Assembly: GCA_019916065.1 (NCBI GenBank)
Contig: CM034236.1
Coordinates: 25,926,358-25,990,357, forward strand
Origin: Vitellaria paradoxa
Lineage: Eukaryota > Streptophyta > Magnoliopsida > Ericales > Sapotaceae
Direction: 5' to 3'
DNA: 64,000 nt
Shown: in pieces, positions 1 through 10,303 of the stretch
Position numbering within the stretch: position 1 is the stretch's first letter
Layout of the letters: every line of letters starts with the position of its first letter
Notes under the pieces: model-generated
What the model was told of the DNA's origin: nothing
What the model saw: the letters and a program-made list of their open reading frames with translations, nothing else
The model's database searches: none
Position numbers and translations under genes: made by a program

Positions 1-169
1 CAACTAATTTTATCATTCCAAAAATTTTCAAATCCTCAATTTTCTAGATTTTTTTACTATAATAAATATCACCACCACACTTAAGCAAATTAATTAAGAG
101 AAAAAAAATTTCAGGTTATTACACCGTGACTTGACTTTGGTGACAATACATCCATTTGGAGAAAAATAA

Positions 170-578
170 CATCCCGACGGACAGATGCATCAACAAGTGC
201 AAGTTCAAATTCATCTGACTTCCAATGTTATCTCAGTACACCTCCAATAGAAAATGAAGATGCTTTCAGTCTTTTAGACTGGTGGAAGGGACAACAATCA
301 AAGTTTCCAATTTTTCAGCTTTAGCTCATGATACACTTGCATTTCCAGTTTCTACCGTAGCATCCGAGCAAGCATTTAGTGCTAGTGGACGCGTTATCAG
401 TCAATTCAAGAGTCAACTGGCCCCTTCGACAGTAGAAGCCTTGATGTGTTTTCGAGATTGGTATCTTCTAGAAAATAGACAACAGGAAGATGCCGAAAAA
501 GAGCAACTTGCCCTTGATTTTGATGCAATGTATTTAGGTGAAAGAGAAGAACACATTAGTGGATCTAGTGATGAATAA
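170..578 (+). pseudogene. hAT transposase, C-terminal dimerisation domain, frameshifted
   Basis: The sequence encodes the end of a hAT transposase, the DDE-type enzyme that cuts and pastes the element. A frame from about 187 reads through an acidic stretch with the LDWWK motif. The frame then changes near 310-318, apparently by loss of one base in a T run, and continues as LAFPVSTVASEQAFSASGR, the hallmark of the hATC dimerisation domain, to a stop at 578. The apparent ATG at 282 is not the real start; recognisable homology resumes only around residue 12 of that frame. The catalytic core lies left of the window. With the frameshift this copy is unlikely to be active. Domain recognition is by motif. 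Confidence 0.85.
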
Positions 579-872
579 TAAATTAATAATTATGTATAGA
601 TAGAGTAATATTTGCAAATGATAGTCACTCTTATAGGTGCCATCCTAGTTAGGATGTATAAGACGTGAAGTGATGCACCTATTAATTACTCTACCATTTA
701 TTTATTTTTTTTATAATTCTACATTTATAAATTGTAATTTTAAATTTAATGTTAATTATGTAATTGGTTGTTGTGTAATAAATTTTAATTTTATAAATAA
801 TGATTTTAATGTGTTTGTTTGAGTTTTATTTTTTATTTTATTTTCTTTAAACAAATAAAAAATATTAAAAAT

Positions 873-1000
873 AGGTCGGGTCGGTTGGACGGGTCAGGGG
901 CGGGGTGGTGTGACCCTTGACCCGATCTGACCCGACCCTAAGATCGGCTGGGGCGACAGGCTTGAAATCCCAGGCTGGGTCGGCCCGATTTACATCCCTA
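873..1000 (+). repeat. hAT right end: subterminal repeats and terminal inverted repeat
   Basis: Several GGGTCGGGTC-like units on one strand and GACCCGACCC units on the other lie in about 80 bp, followed by the terminal sequence ending TTTACATCCCTA at 1000. In hAT elements such subterminal repeats bind transposase. The block is far more GC-rich than its surroundings. Confidence 0.7.
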
Positions 1001-1303
1001 ACACTCACCTAATAGCATATGATGCTATCTTGTTGCACATAATCCCACAACAAATGAGCAAATTAAATTAAAGTTCAAGTGGACAGCTCGTAACCATGTT
1101 CCAATGCATGTGTAAGAGATCACACCACACAACCTACACGAGACCACTACATGCACAATACAAGATTTGCTTGCTTAGAATCCATTAGGTCTTTATTTCG
1201 GTTGTAACTTGGCCAGGGTTAGTGGTTAACAAAGGTAGATATGGAAATCAAAGCACATGTCTTGGGATAAAGATGTTCAAGTGCACACAAGTCCCACTTT
1301 ACC

Positions 1304-1512
1304 AGACCCCGTGGTGTAGTCCAATGGTCAAGAAGTTCCTCACCAAAATCGTAAACCTGGAATGGCGCAGGTTCGAATCGCGCTAGAAGCATCGTGACTA
1401 AACTGAGGATGCTTTGGGTCGAGGCCTCTCTCCCCCAGTTTACCCACTGGTTACATGTTCCATTGAGGTCTGTAATAAACCAGTGTAGGTTTCGGGTTAC
1501 CAAAAAAAAAAA
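1304..1512 (+). mobile_element. tRNA-derived SINE, copy 1
   Basis: A 209-bp unit begins GACCCCGTGGTGTAGTCCAA, carries an A-box-like segment (GTGGTGTAGTCCAATGG) and a B-box (GGTTCGAATC), and ends in GGTTACC followed by 11 A. It is flanked by direct repeats at 1289-1303 (AAGTCCCACTTTACC) and 1511-1525 (AAGTCCAACTTTACC), differing at one base. The uninterrupted host sequence at 35513-35528 in element C confirms it is an insertion. A box, B box, A tail and duplication together identify a pol III SINE dispersed by LINE machinery. A related copy lies at 1776-1980. Confidence 0.85.
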
Positions 1513-1775
1513 GTCCAACTTTACCCATTTCCTTTCCAACCCTAACAAAGATCCCAACAAGAAGCTTATTCCCACTAAATACTACACTTGAGACAATTGC
1601 AACTATTACAAACAATATACAAGTCCCACAATTCCATAAACAAAGGAATGATCTTTTTTTTCTTTTATCCTTTTTCTTCTTTTTTTTCTCTTTTTTTTCT
1701 TTTTCTTTTTTTTTTCTTTTGAAATAATGAAATATACATTAGCTGAATTCTCTAACCAATATTTCCTCTTAATAT

Positions 1776-1980
1776 TCTTTTTTGGTAACCTGGAACCCAC
1801 ACCAATTAATTACAAATCTCAACGGTCCACGTAGCTGGTGGGTAAACCTGGGGGGAGAGGCCTCAACCTAAAGCATCCCCAGTTTACTCACGGTGCTCCC
1901 AGTGCGATTCAAACCTACACCATTCTGGGTTTATAGTTTTGGGGAGGAACTTCTTGATTGCTGGGCTACACCGCGGGGTC
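1776..1980 (-). mobile_element. tRNA-derived SINE, copy 2 (opposite orientation)
   Basis: The minus strand reads GACCCCGCGGTGTAGCCCAG and is similar along its length to the SINE at 1304-1512, including the B-box region (GGTTTGAATC, one change) and the GGTTACC(A)n end, seen here as a T run at 1777-1783. Target duplications flank it at 1760-1775 and 1981-1996 (TATTTCCTCTYAATAT, one difference). The two copies differ at many sites, so they are independent insertions rather than a recent duplication. Confidence 0.85.
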
Positions 1981-2722
1981 TATTTCCTCTCAATATGCTT
2001 TCAAAAATTTCCGTTCCCAACCTCATTCACATCACTAACATTACAGCACTTTCATAACCCAAGACATATGAGGGTAAGGCTTAAAGTGTGTGAATAAGGT
2101 TAAGGGATAATATATGAGGTGGGAACCAAGGAGAATATATATATATCACACACTTTATCAAAAGGCTTCAAGTTGGTTCCTAGGGTGATTCATAACCAAA
2201 AAAGGATAAGAAGTCTCAAAATAGCAAAGAGGGCCTAGCATCACATTCAAGCTTGCAACAACTCATAATATGGCAAGTGAATACTCATGCAAGTGTGTGT
2301 GATGCAATTGGTGCATTGAAAACTAAAGTGAAGAATACAGAGATATGATTATGTGCAACCCCTCAAGAAAAGAATAATAGGCTCCAAAGCTCATTATTAA
2401 GGGGTATAAGTCTCTATCTAGTCCAATAATGCTCAAATAGCCAATGTTAACAAAATCCACTCCTAAGCACATAAAACTCTTCTCTATGATAGTCCAAACA
2501 AAAAGTGCACAAGGTCATGACACACTCAATTCGTTCTAAGTTTCTTATTAAAGCTTGAGCAAGACTCACCTATCACTCTCTTACTTAAAGGCATAATCAA
2601 CCAAACCAAAAAGGGCTAACATGCGAGATCCAAATGTGCTATCTCATGCATTTAAGCTTAAAAAAAATGCTCAAGATTTGAAAAAATTGTACCATTTTAG
2701 CATAAATGATCATCATGCGAAC

Positions 2723-2760
2723 TCTACCCCTCAACCTAAACAAAGCATTGTCCTCAATGT
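2723..2760 (-). promoter_or_regulatory. Conserved hairpin plus G-tract cassette of element D
   Basis: On the element's sense strand a short inverted repeat (ACATTG AGGA CAATGC, outermost pair mismatched) is followed by TTTAGGTTGAGGGGTAGAG. The same cassette occurs at 7834-7870 (A), 13575-13610 (B), 36510-36545 (C) and 63925-63960 (F). Its role is unknown; the G-rich part resembles the polypurine tract used to prime plus-strand DNA synthesis. Confidence 0.6.
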
Positions 2761-3311
2761 GAGAGGCATGATGCATATGTGAATATGTGGTGTGCAAAGT
2801 GAGCATGATGAGTATGAACAGAAAGATCATGATGAGTATGAGTAAGAGTAAGAGTATGATAATTATAACACATAAACCAAGCATGGACCCGAAAAGACAC
2901 CCCACAAGTAATACGGGACACTCCCCTAACCTAGTTTCTACAATACTTTGAACAACAACTAGTGTTAAGATCATAATGTAGAAACAAAAGGAAAAAGGAT
3001 GGATATTACCTGAGGAGTTGTAGTATGTAACTAACAAGAACATGCTACAAAACCAAAGAGAAAACAAACGAAAAGCAAAAAAAAAAAAAAAAAGCAAAGA
3101 GGGAATTTTTTTTTTATAATTGCAGAAAAGAGGGTGAATACATCATTCAAATGCCATCGATAAAGTTCAACATAAACCAAAAGAAGATCATCATAGAAAT
3201 CAGTTTTGGGGCATACATACAGAACATCTTTAAAACTCAGACCTAAACTAACAAAGGTAGCCCTAAGATAACAAAAAGCAAGCTAGAACATGAAGTCAGC
3301 GTTGATGGGTC

Positions 3312-4513
3312 CTAATCCTCCTTCGGCGGGGGTGGAGAGTTATGAACATGTGCTGGTGATGACAGGTGAACAGCAGCAAGGATAGACTCCAAAAGGCCAT
3401 GTTGCTCACGTTGTTCAGCCTTTATAGCACTTAGACATGCCCCCATTGCTTGGATATCATAACGTAGAGTATGGACCATAAGAGGGCGAGCCGGAGGTGT
3501 AGCAGAAGATGTAGCAGTAGAAGAGTACTGGTGCTGAGATTGAGCTAGACTACGTGCACACGTGGAGCTAGACAGCATCGCCAATGGCCAGACTATCCTA
3601 AAACTAGTGTCAATGGGAACCTGACACTTCTCCAAGATCTTCATAATTAATCCGGCAAATGGTAGACTATTGGGGCCCCTAGTTTGTGCAGTCTCACTGT
3701 TAGAGTAGTCATCATTAGAGAGGCTAAGTCAATAGAAACTCTAGTGGTCATGGCATACATTAAGCGGGCTCGATTGGGGCTAACGAAGTCGTCATTAGAG
3801 ACGGGTAAGATCTGAGAACAAATGAGCTCATGAAGGATTTTGAATTTACCACTCAATTTATTCTTCAGAAATTGTTGTCTAACCCCCCATGAACATGTCT
3901 TCCCCTCAGATAAATGTCGTGCTAACACCGAAAGTGGAGGTTCCTGCTCACTAGGATATGGGTATCCTGGCTTGCGTACCTTTGGTATGTTAAGAGCCAC
4001 CCTAATGCTGCGCTTATGCACCGTAATTCTTCGTCCCCGCATCGTAGAAGTAATGTACACCTGCCTCGACCCCTCATCTTTCTCTAAAGTTGCATTCGCA
4101 TAAAACTCTCGGATGAGGTTAGGATCAGCAGTGGCTCTAAACGTCAGGGCAATGGACCAGCCCCTAGTAGCCATAATAGTCTTGAAGTCCACCGGTTCCT
4201 CACTGAAATGACTCAAATTGATACCCCTCTCACAAAGAACTGCTCTTTTACTCCAATATGAATCAAATGCATCTTGGGCATTCTTGCTAATAAAATTATG
4301 AGGGTCATAGTCCAGCTCATCTTCGTCTTTCTCATTCTCTCCCTCATTCTCACTATCATTTTCATTGTCCTTCTTTTCATTCCCCAATTGTTCCTCAACT
4401 TCCTCATCTTTAGCCCCTTTTAATTCTTGCTCATAGTCGGGCACATAATCACTATCTTCAGCTGATGAAGTAAGAGAGGGCTGCGTTTTACGTTTGCTTG
4501 TGGAATGACCCAT
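3312..4513 (-). pseudogene. Element D ORF3 ('putative plant transposon protein' domain), frameshifted
   Basis: This is the extra ORF found after integrase in Athila-type elements; its biochemical role is not established. The start is taken as the ATG at 4513 (MGHSTSKRKTQ), eight bases after an acceptor-like TTTGTAG at 4522; the in-frame ATG at 4531 lies upstream of that site. A lysine/serine start and an acidic low-complexity stretch (residues about 20-75) lead into the conserved domain (RGINLSHF, REFYANATLEKDEG, HELICSQILPVSNDD), which aligns with ORF3 of F at 62523-63197. The frame shifts near 3720 and the C-terminal part continues in another frame to 3312, ending in a proline-rich tail. 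Element A separates this ORF from its upstream leader. Confidence 0.8.
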
Positions 4514-4571
4514 GATGGTTACTACAAACAAGTGCTGAGTAAGTAGGAAAAAGTTAAAGTAGGCTTACAAC

Positions 4572-6126
4572 TGACCGACCCTAAAATGTGATTGGGTTCT
4601 ACCTCTCAAGTGCAAGAGGGCAGTCGTAGTTTAAACTCGATGAGTCCAAGGTCGAATTCACAGGGAGCCTAATGTTATTCAGTTTCTAGGTTGTGAAAGG
4701 AATTCAAAAACTAAATGTAAGCAAGTTCTGAAGTTTAATTTACTAAATTCTAAGGTTTGGTGAAATTAAAAAATAATTCAATTGCAAACAATTAACGTTA
4801 AAATTAATAAGAATTTTAGATCTTTAAATGAATTAAATGAGATTTCAAGGAATTCAAATAAATTCAAGAATGATATTTTAAACTTCAAAATAATCAATTA
4901 TAACGAGAACTAGATTGGATTGCAAACTTAATAATAACGAGGTTCTTGATTCAACTTCAAGTCCGGGTAGCTCACTACTTTGCCTTGGGATGTTTTTATT
5001 CAAATCTAGATTAGGGTTTAATTCGAAAACTATTAACAAATATTTTAATCAAAGGACAGTACTAGTGATCTCAAGCGGATATGGTTAAAGACCTTTGTTT
5101 TCAAAGGTTTTTCAAATAAACAAAACTAGAAGTGAACTCAAATCCTATTTTTAATCATGTTTGAAAGTGTTTAAACAATTAATAACAAAAACCCATAGCA
5201 GTAATTTCAAACGAATTTGGTTAAAGATTTTCAGTTTCGAATGTTTTCGAAACAAGTTAAAATAGGTTTGTAAAGAGTAGATCCCTATGCAAGAAGTTTT
5301 GCAACCTATGCGAAGAGACTATGAACATCCCAAGGCATTTTCGTGAACTATCATTTCTTGATTCGTTGAATCAGGAACTAGGGTTTTACGCTACTATCAT
5401 TTTAAACATAATGAAAACACTAAATAAGCATTGAAACATGCAATCTATTAATTGGAACAAGCAAAACATAATATTATAGAATGAAACAAAGTAAGACTTA
5501 CAATGTAAAATGCTTGGAAAGAAAATAATGAAATATCACAGCAATAATGAAGAAAGAGCTCCAAAAGCATCCATCAACAATCTTTAAGAACGTAAAAACA
5601 CTCTTAAAATTAATCTAAATCTAATCTAACTCTTAAAGTATCTGTAGAATATTCAAAGGAGGACCCCCTTTTGCGGCCGTGCACTTGGGTCCTTATAAAG
5701 TTGCGAGAAAACCCTAGAAGAGGTGTTTCAACTCGTGGCTTCTGGATACATGGTGGTCCCGACCATCTGGTCTCGAGGTCGGGATCCTAGAATGCTTTCT
5801 TCTCAATTTATGTACATTGTGGTCCTGACCATTTGATGTGGTGGTCGGGATCCCCGAGTGCCTCTTGATTTGCTTTTCTTCCTCCTTTAGGTTGGGTCTT
5901 TGGGCTAGTCTTGGCCATCCAAGGCGAGGTTTGAACCATGACTTTTTCTTCGTCTTCTCGGCCATTTCCATAGCTATAAACTTTGATCTCCTTGCCCTTT
6001 TCCCTATAATTAGAAAAATAAAAGTATAAGTAATAAAATAACACTAAAACTTCAACTTTACTTATTCAAATGCATTAATACGTGTTGAATTAGGGATTTT
6101 GTAATTACACTTTTCACGTTTAATCA
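4572..6126 (-). repeat. Element A 3' LTR
   Basis: This LTR of 1555 bp runs TGATTA...GGTCA on the minus strand. In U3 it has two GGTCCCGACC-type palindromes (about 5755-5790 and 5821-5853) followed by a TATA box (TTTATAAGG, around 5693-5701). Downstream is an 8-bp-stem hairpin (5357-5375, one mismatch) and a roughly 125-bp tandemly duplicated segment. It retains about 170 bp that the 5' LTR has lost. Confidence 0.92.
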
Positions 6127-8033
6127 CACCCCCCAACTTGAACATTGCTAGTCCCTAGCAATGCTCTTTATTAAAATGAAATGCATGATGTTCTTTATTA
6201 AAATGAGATGCAACTACTATCCTATTTCTCTTTTTGTTGGAAACACGGCTACACTTAGCTACGTGCAGCAAGCCTTTTAAACCCCTAGGTTCCCCCTAAT
6301 GGACGAGTAAGGTCTCGTGAGGGTTTGCAGTGAATCTACCCACAAAATTCTATGGCATGGTCTTAATATGTTAAAGAGTGATCAAGATAAAAAATGAATT
6401 AAGTTCAAGCTCAACAAGTCACAAATTCCAAATATCGTGTGTAATTTCCAAGTGCTAAGCAATAATGCATGGACTATCAAAGTAGGAATAGTGTGTGTGC
6501 AAAATTGTTTCATTCATTCAACAAGGTTGCAAGAGCATAAACGGAACTAAGTTTTGACTTCAAATTCTCACGAGATTCCACTTATAGAAAGAAATTCACT
6601 CATCAAGGGTTCACACATTCCTATTAGCATGAAATGCTATCCTAGTTGCAGATGACCCTACAAGTAGGTGAGTGAACTAAAATAGAACTCAAAGTGGGCA
6701 GCTCCTAACCATGTTTCAATGTATGTATAAGAGATCACATCACACAATCTACACAAGATCACTACATGTACAATACAAGAGTTGCTTGCTCAGAATCCAC
6801 TAGGTCTTTATTTTGGTTGTAACTTGGCCAGGGGTAGTGGTTAACAATGGAGGGTATGGAAATCAAAGCACATGTCTTGGGAGAAAGGATGTTCAAGTGC
6901 ACACAACTCCCAACCTACCCATTTCCTTTCCAATCCCAAGAAGACTACAACATGAAGCCTATTCACTAACTTACAACTGCTCGTGGGACTTTCTCAATAA
7001 TTGTAATAAAATGCCCAAGTCCCAAAAGCAAAAAAGGATGACCATTATTTTATTATTATTATTTTTTTAAAATTCAACACATCAATTCTCATCCCAACAT
7101 TCTTATTCATTTTGCTCTTAAAAGCTTACATTCCCAATCCGAATTCACAACTTAGGCTTTAAGACACTTTCACAACCTAAGACATGTAAGGGTGAGGCTT
7201 CAAGTGTGTGAATGGGGTGTAGGGGGTATCATATGAGAGGAGAACCAAGAAGAGAAAAATGTATATCACACACTTTATTGAAAAACTTTAAGTTGGCTCC
7301 TAGGGTAATTTATAACCAAGAAGGGATAAAAAGGCTCAAAATGACAAAGAAGGCCTAGCATCATTTTCGAAGCTTGCAACAACTCATAATGTGCCAAATA
7401 GATACTCATGTAAGTGTGTGTGATGCAATTGATGCATTGAAAACCAAGGTGAAGAGCAAAAGAAATGTAAGCATGTGCAACCCCTCAAGAAAAGAATAAA
7501 AGGCTCAAAAGCTAACCATTAAGGGGTATAAGTCTCCACCTAGTCCATGGATGCTCAAGTAACCAATGTCAAATAAAGTCTACTCCTAGGCGCATAAACT
7601 TTTCACCATGGTAGTCCAAAAATGCACAAAGTTATCACACACTCCACTTGAATTAGGTTTCCTATTAATGCTTGAACAAGACTCACTTATTACTTTCTCA
7701 CCTATTTTCACAATCAACCAAACCATTAAAGGGTCTAGCATGTAGGTGTAGAAATACTAAATTCATATATTTAAGCTCAAACATGCTTAAAATTCAAAAA
7801 AATTTGTCAATTTTAAGTATCATCATGCGAATTCTACCCCCCAACCTAAACTGAACATTGTCCTCAATGTAAAAACTATGAAGCATAGGTGAGTTCGTAG
7901 TGTGCAAAATGAGCATGATGATGAATAGAGACATACCCCCCAACCAAAATGGAAGAGAGTATGAATAGGAATGAAATAATAAAAAGAATAACATAAAAGA
8001 AAGAAACATAAAAGATAAAGAACGGTTTAAGAA
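6127..8033 (-). other. Element A 3' noncoding region and polypurine tract
   Basis: This contains no supportable gene. The polypurine tract (CAAGTTGGGGGGTG on the minus strand, 6127-6140) abuts the 3' LTR. Two more GGGGGG tracts lie at about 7834-7850 and 7937-7950. A donor-like G|GTAATT sits at the 8033 end. The sequence aligns with the corresponding regions of B, C and D. Confidence 0.8.
7834..7870 (-). promoter_or_regulatory. Conserved hairpin plus G-tract cassette of element A
   Basis: A perfect 6-bp stem with a 4-base loop (ACATTG AGGA CAATGT, 7855-7870) is followed 6-8 bases later by a GGTTGGGGGGTAG tract. It is one of five copies in this window. Confidence 0.65.
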
Positions 8034-8295
8034 TTACCTCGTGTAGTCTTCAATCGAATCGTAATCAGGATGATATTCAAAAAGAAGTTGCAATGAAGTA
8101 GCAAAAACATCACTGTGGTCCAACTCGTTGTAAACATCACTACCCTCCCTAGACTCGGTGTCAATACTTTCATTATCATGGACGTCTTCTAGGGGAGGCA
8201 TATCATGATACTCAGGTAGGGAATTCGTTTTAGATTCAATAGTGTCGGTGTCTGTGGGGTAAGAGGGTGCATCTAACCATACATCAGCTATAGTG
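8034..8295 (-). pseudogene. Element A acidic ORF, 3' part (cut by element B)
   Basis: An open frame of 87 codons follows ORF3 in element order and ends with a stop at 8034. It is rich in Asp, Glu and Ser (motifs such as LPEYHDMPPLEDVHDNESID). Its 5' part lies at 17176-17543 on the other side of element B. Simple removal of B plus 5 bp does not keep the two parts in one frame, so either an indel occurred or the junction is more complex. I do not recognise the product, and D and F show no equivalent at this position. Confidence 0.45.
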
Positions 8296-10088
8296 TGATT
8301 GCACTTGAAAAGTGCTATTACAAACTCCACTTTTGTATAACTTTTGATGCATTTAAGTGGTTTATTTTGATGTTTTATCATTATTTTATTACTTATAGTA
8401 TTTATTTTCTTAATTGCAAGGAAAAGGGCAAAATAAGTGAGATTAGCAGCGATGAAAGTGGCTACTGAGGAGAAAAATATGGTCTAAAGTTCAAGATGGT
8501 TAAAGTGGTGTGCAGTTGAAGTTCTAGCTTGACACCCTGTTAGTAGTTTGACCATATCTTTCCACTCACAATTCTGATTGACCAGATTCTTTTTGGGTTG
8601 GAAAGAAAACTCAAAGGGCTACAACTTTTGTATTTTAGCCGAAGCCTGAATCCATCATCTTTGAGGTCAAAATCACGTCAAAATTTGAAGATAGAAAGCT
8701 GTCAGAAGCAGAACTTAAGTTTTCTATGGTCTGGACCCCCTGCCAGACGGTGGGGACCACAGTGCACTAAAGGCCCACGTTTGTAACTTCGGGTTTTAGG
8801 GTTTCCTACAATTTTTCTATATAATGGCTGTACATGGCCGACCCTAGGAGGGAATATACATTCTTTTACATACCTTAGAGAGTGTAGAGAGGTTTTCTTT
8901 TATTTGTGGATGTTTTTACATATTTTTGAAGTCGTTGTTACGTTCGTTTCAGCATTAATTGTTGAGATTTCTTTTTTGCAGCTTCTTTCAGAGTACGTTG
9001 TATTTCGTTCTTTCGGTTAATGATATGATTTGGATGTTTCATTCAGTAGATCAATTAAATACATGTTCAATGATTGTTCTTATTTTGTTTAAAATCATGC
9101 TAGCGTAGAAACCTTAGTTCTTGATTCAACGAATCAAGGAAGGGTGGTTAACTATTAACTATGGCATGTGCGTAGATCCTTTGTATGGTTTACGAAAACT
9201 AATGTGAAAGGATCTATAACTTTTAGATCTGTCTTAATTTGTTTGAAAAGCTTTCGAAAACGAAAATCTTTGACTATATTCTCTGTAATCACTGATAAAG
9301 GTTTTCGATTAAAACCATTTAATATTTTTGAGCAAATTAAGAATAGATTTTGAATCCAAATCTGATTAGGATTGTTTGAAAAACCTTCGAAAACATAAGT
9401 TTTTGACTATATTCTCTATAATCACTGGTAAAAGCTTTTGATTTAAACTTTCTTAATAATTTTTGAACAAACCCTAATTCAGATTTGAACCCAAGTGTTT
9501 TCTCTGAAAATCTTTCCGGTCTTATTATCCTAAACGAGATTTTAAAACTGAGTATTGGGGATTTTGTGAACTTTAACGAAGACATCCTTCCAATCTTTAG
9601 ATCCTTTTCACGTGAGCTATAGATTGTAGTTATATCACATCCTATAGTGAACTAGTAACCTACCCCGAATTGCAAGTTGGATCAAGAACATTTTGAATAT
9701 TATTATTGTCATTTAAATTCCTTTCCTTTGAGTCAATTAAATTCTTACATTGAAATTTTAGGTTAGATTATTTTCGTGCACGTTTAAATTAAATAGAATT
9801 CATTTAGTTAATATTTAATTCCTTGAAATCCAAAATCAAATTTTAATTGCTAAAATTTTGTTAATAGGTTGTTTAGTTGTTTTTAATTTGAAGTTTAAAC
9901 TTGCAAAACCCTAGGAATTAGATTTAATCTTCAAACTTAGTTTACATTCAAATTTAGGATTCCCATTATAACCTAGAAATTAAATAACATAGGCTCCTTA
10001 TGAATTCGACCTCGAACTCACCGAGTTAAAACTACACTGCACACCCTTGCACTTGGGGGTTAGTAGACGCACTATTTAGGAGCGGTCA
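8296..10088 (+). repeat. Element B 5' LTR
   Basis: The LTR runs TGATTGCACTT...GGAGCGGTCA and repeats at 15410-17175. It contains a GGTC...GGACC palindrome at 8728-8760, a TATA box at 8818-8825, a perfect 8-bp-stem hairpin CTTGATTCAACGAATCAAG at 9120-9138, and two diverged copies of a roughly 140-bp segment (about 9262-9395 and 9395-9530). Confidence 0.93.
8728..8825 (+). promoter_or_regulatory. Element B 5' LTR promoter: palindrome and TATA box
   Basis: A GC-rich imperfect palindrome (GGTCTGGACCCC ... GGTGGGGACCAC) lies about 60 bp upstream of TATATAAT at 8818-8825. The same order is seen in the LTRs of A, C and the solo LTR. The transcription start is inferred to lie about 30 bp downstream. 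Confidence 0.6.
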
Positions 10089-10094
10089 AGTTTT

Positions 10095-10112
10095 TGGCAC
10101 CGTTGCTGGGGA
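10095..10112 (+). other. Element B primer binding site
   Basis: TGGCACCGTTGCTGGGGA begins 6 bases after the LTR end. It matches the PBS form shared by C, F and, with small changes, A. For this lineage (Athila/Calypso) the primer is reported as tRNA-Asp; I have not aligned it to a tRNA. Confidence 0.8.
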
Positions 10113-10239
10113 GCCAAAATTTAGTTTTTAGGTTATTTTTATCTTTTTAGTTAATTTCTTTTTCATAGTTAATTTTTGTTAAAAAAAAATTTCAAAAATC
10201 ATAATTTTCAAATCTTTTTCAATTCAAATTAGCATTCTG

Positions 10240-10272
10240 TGGTCCCAACCGTTCACCAGACGGTGGGGACCG
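10240..10272 (+). promoter_or_regulatory. Extra palindrome in element B leader
   Basis: The 190-bp leader between PBS and gag contains GGTCCCAACCG...CGGTGGGGACC, a copy of the palindrome class that sits upstream of the TATA box in the LTR. No other feature is visible in the leader. Confidence 0.5.
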
Positions 10273-10303
10273 CAGTACTCTTTTTAGCTATTTTTCTTAG
10301 CTT

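Larger units (their letters stand above)
1..1000 (+). mobile_element. hAT-superfamily DNA transposon, 3' part (left end outside window)
   Basis: This is the right-hand part of a hAT (Ac/Tam3-type) element. It holds the C-terminal dimerisation region of a hAT transposase (to 578), an AT-rich 3' untranslated stretch, a block of GGGTC/GACCC subterminal repeats (about 873-950), and a terminal sequence ending at 1000 that reads TAGGGATGTAAATC on the other strand, which resembles hAT terminal inverted repeats. The flanking sequence from 1001 resumes the 3' noncoding region of element D, matching the homologous position near 35225 of element C. The 8 bp at 1001-1008 (ACACTCAC) would be one copy of the target duplication. 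The left end lies outside the window. Confidence 0.85.
1001..3311 (-). other. Element D 3' noncoding region
   Basis: This region corresponds segment by segment to the noncoding 3' regions of A (6127-8033), B (13093-15409) and C (34727-37026). Shared landmarks are the CAATGT hairpin and G-tract near 2723-2760, a C-rich/purine tract near 2930, a T-rich tract (A-rich in element sense) near 1650-1720, an AT microsatellite near 2145, and a donor-like AG|GTAATATCC at about 3008-3018 on the minus strand. Two SINEs and the hAT interrupt it. A T-rich hydrophobic open frame at 2639-3097 has no support as a gene. Confidence 0.75.

Noticed and set aside
1304..1390. Stand-alone tRNA gene
   Set aside because: Only A and B boxes are tRNA-like; no cloverleaf can be closed, and the unit continues to an A tail with target duplications, so it is a SINE.
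2639..3097. Hydrophobic open frame on D's sense strand after ORF3, possibly an envelope-like membrane protein
   Set aside because: The hydrophobicity comes from T-rich, low-complexity DNA; the matching region of B and C does not keep the frame, and there is no signal peptide or cleavage-site pattern.
6813..7070. Short plus-strand frames in A's 3' noncoding region (and copies at 35421-35644)
   Set aside because: They are antisense to the element and carry no recognisable domain; similarity between copies is due to shared noncoding DNA.
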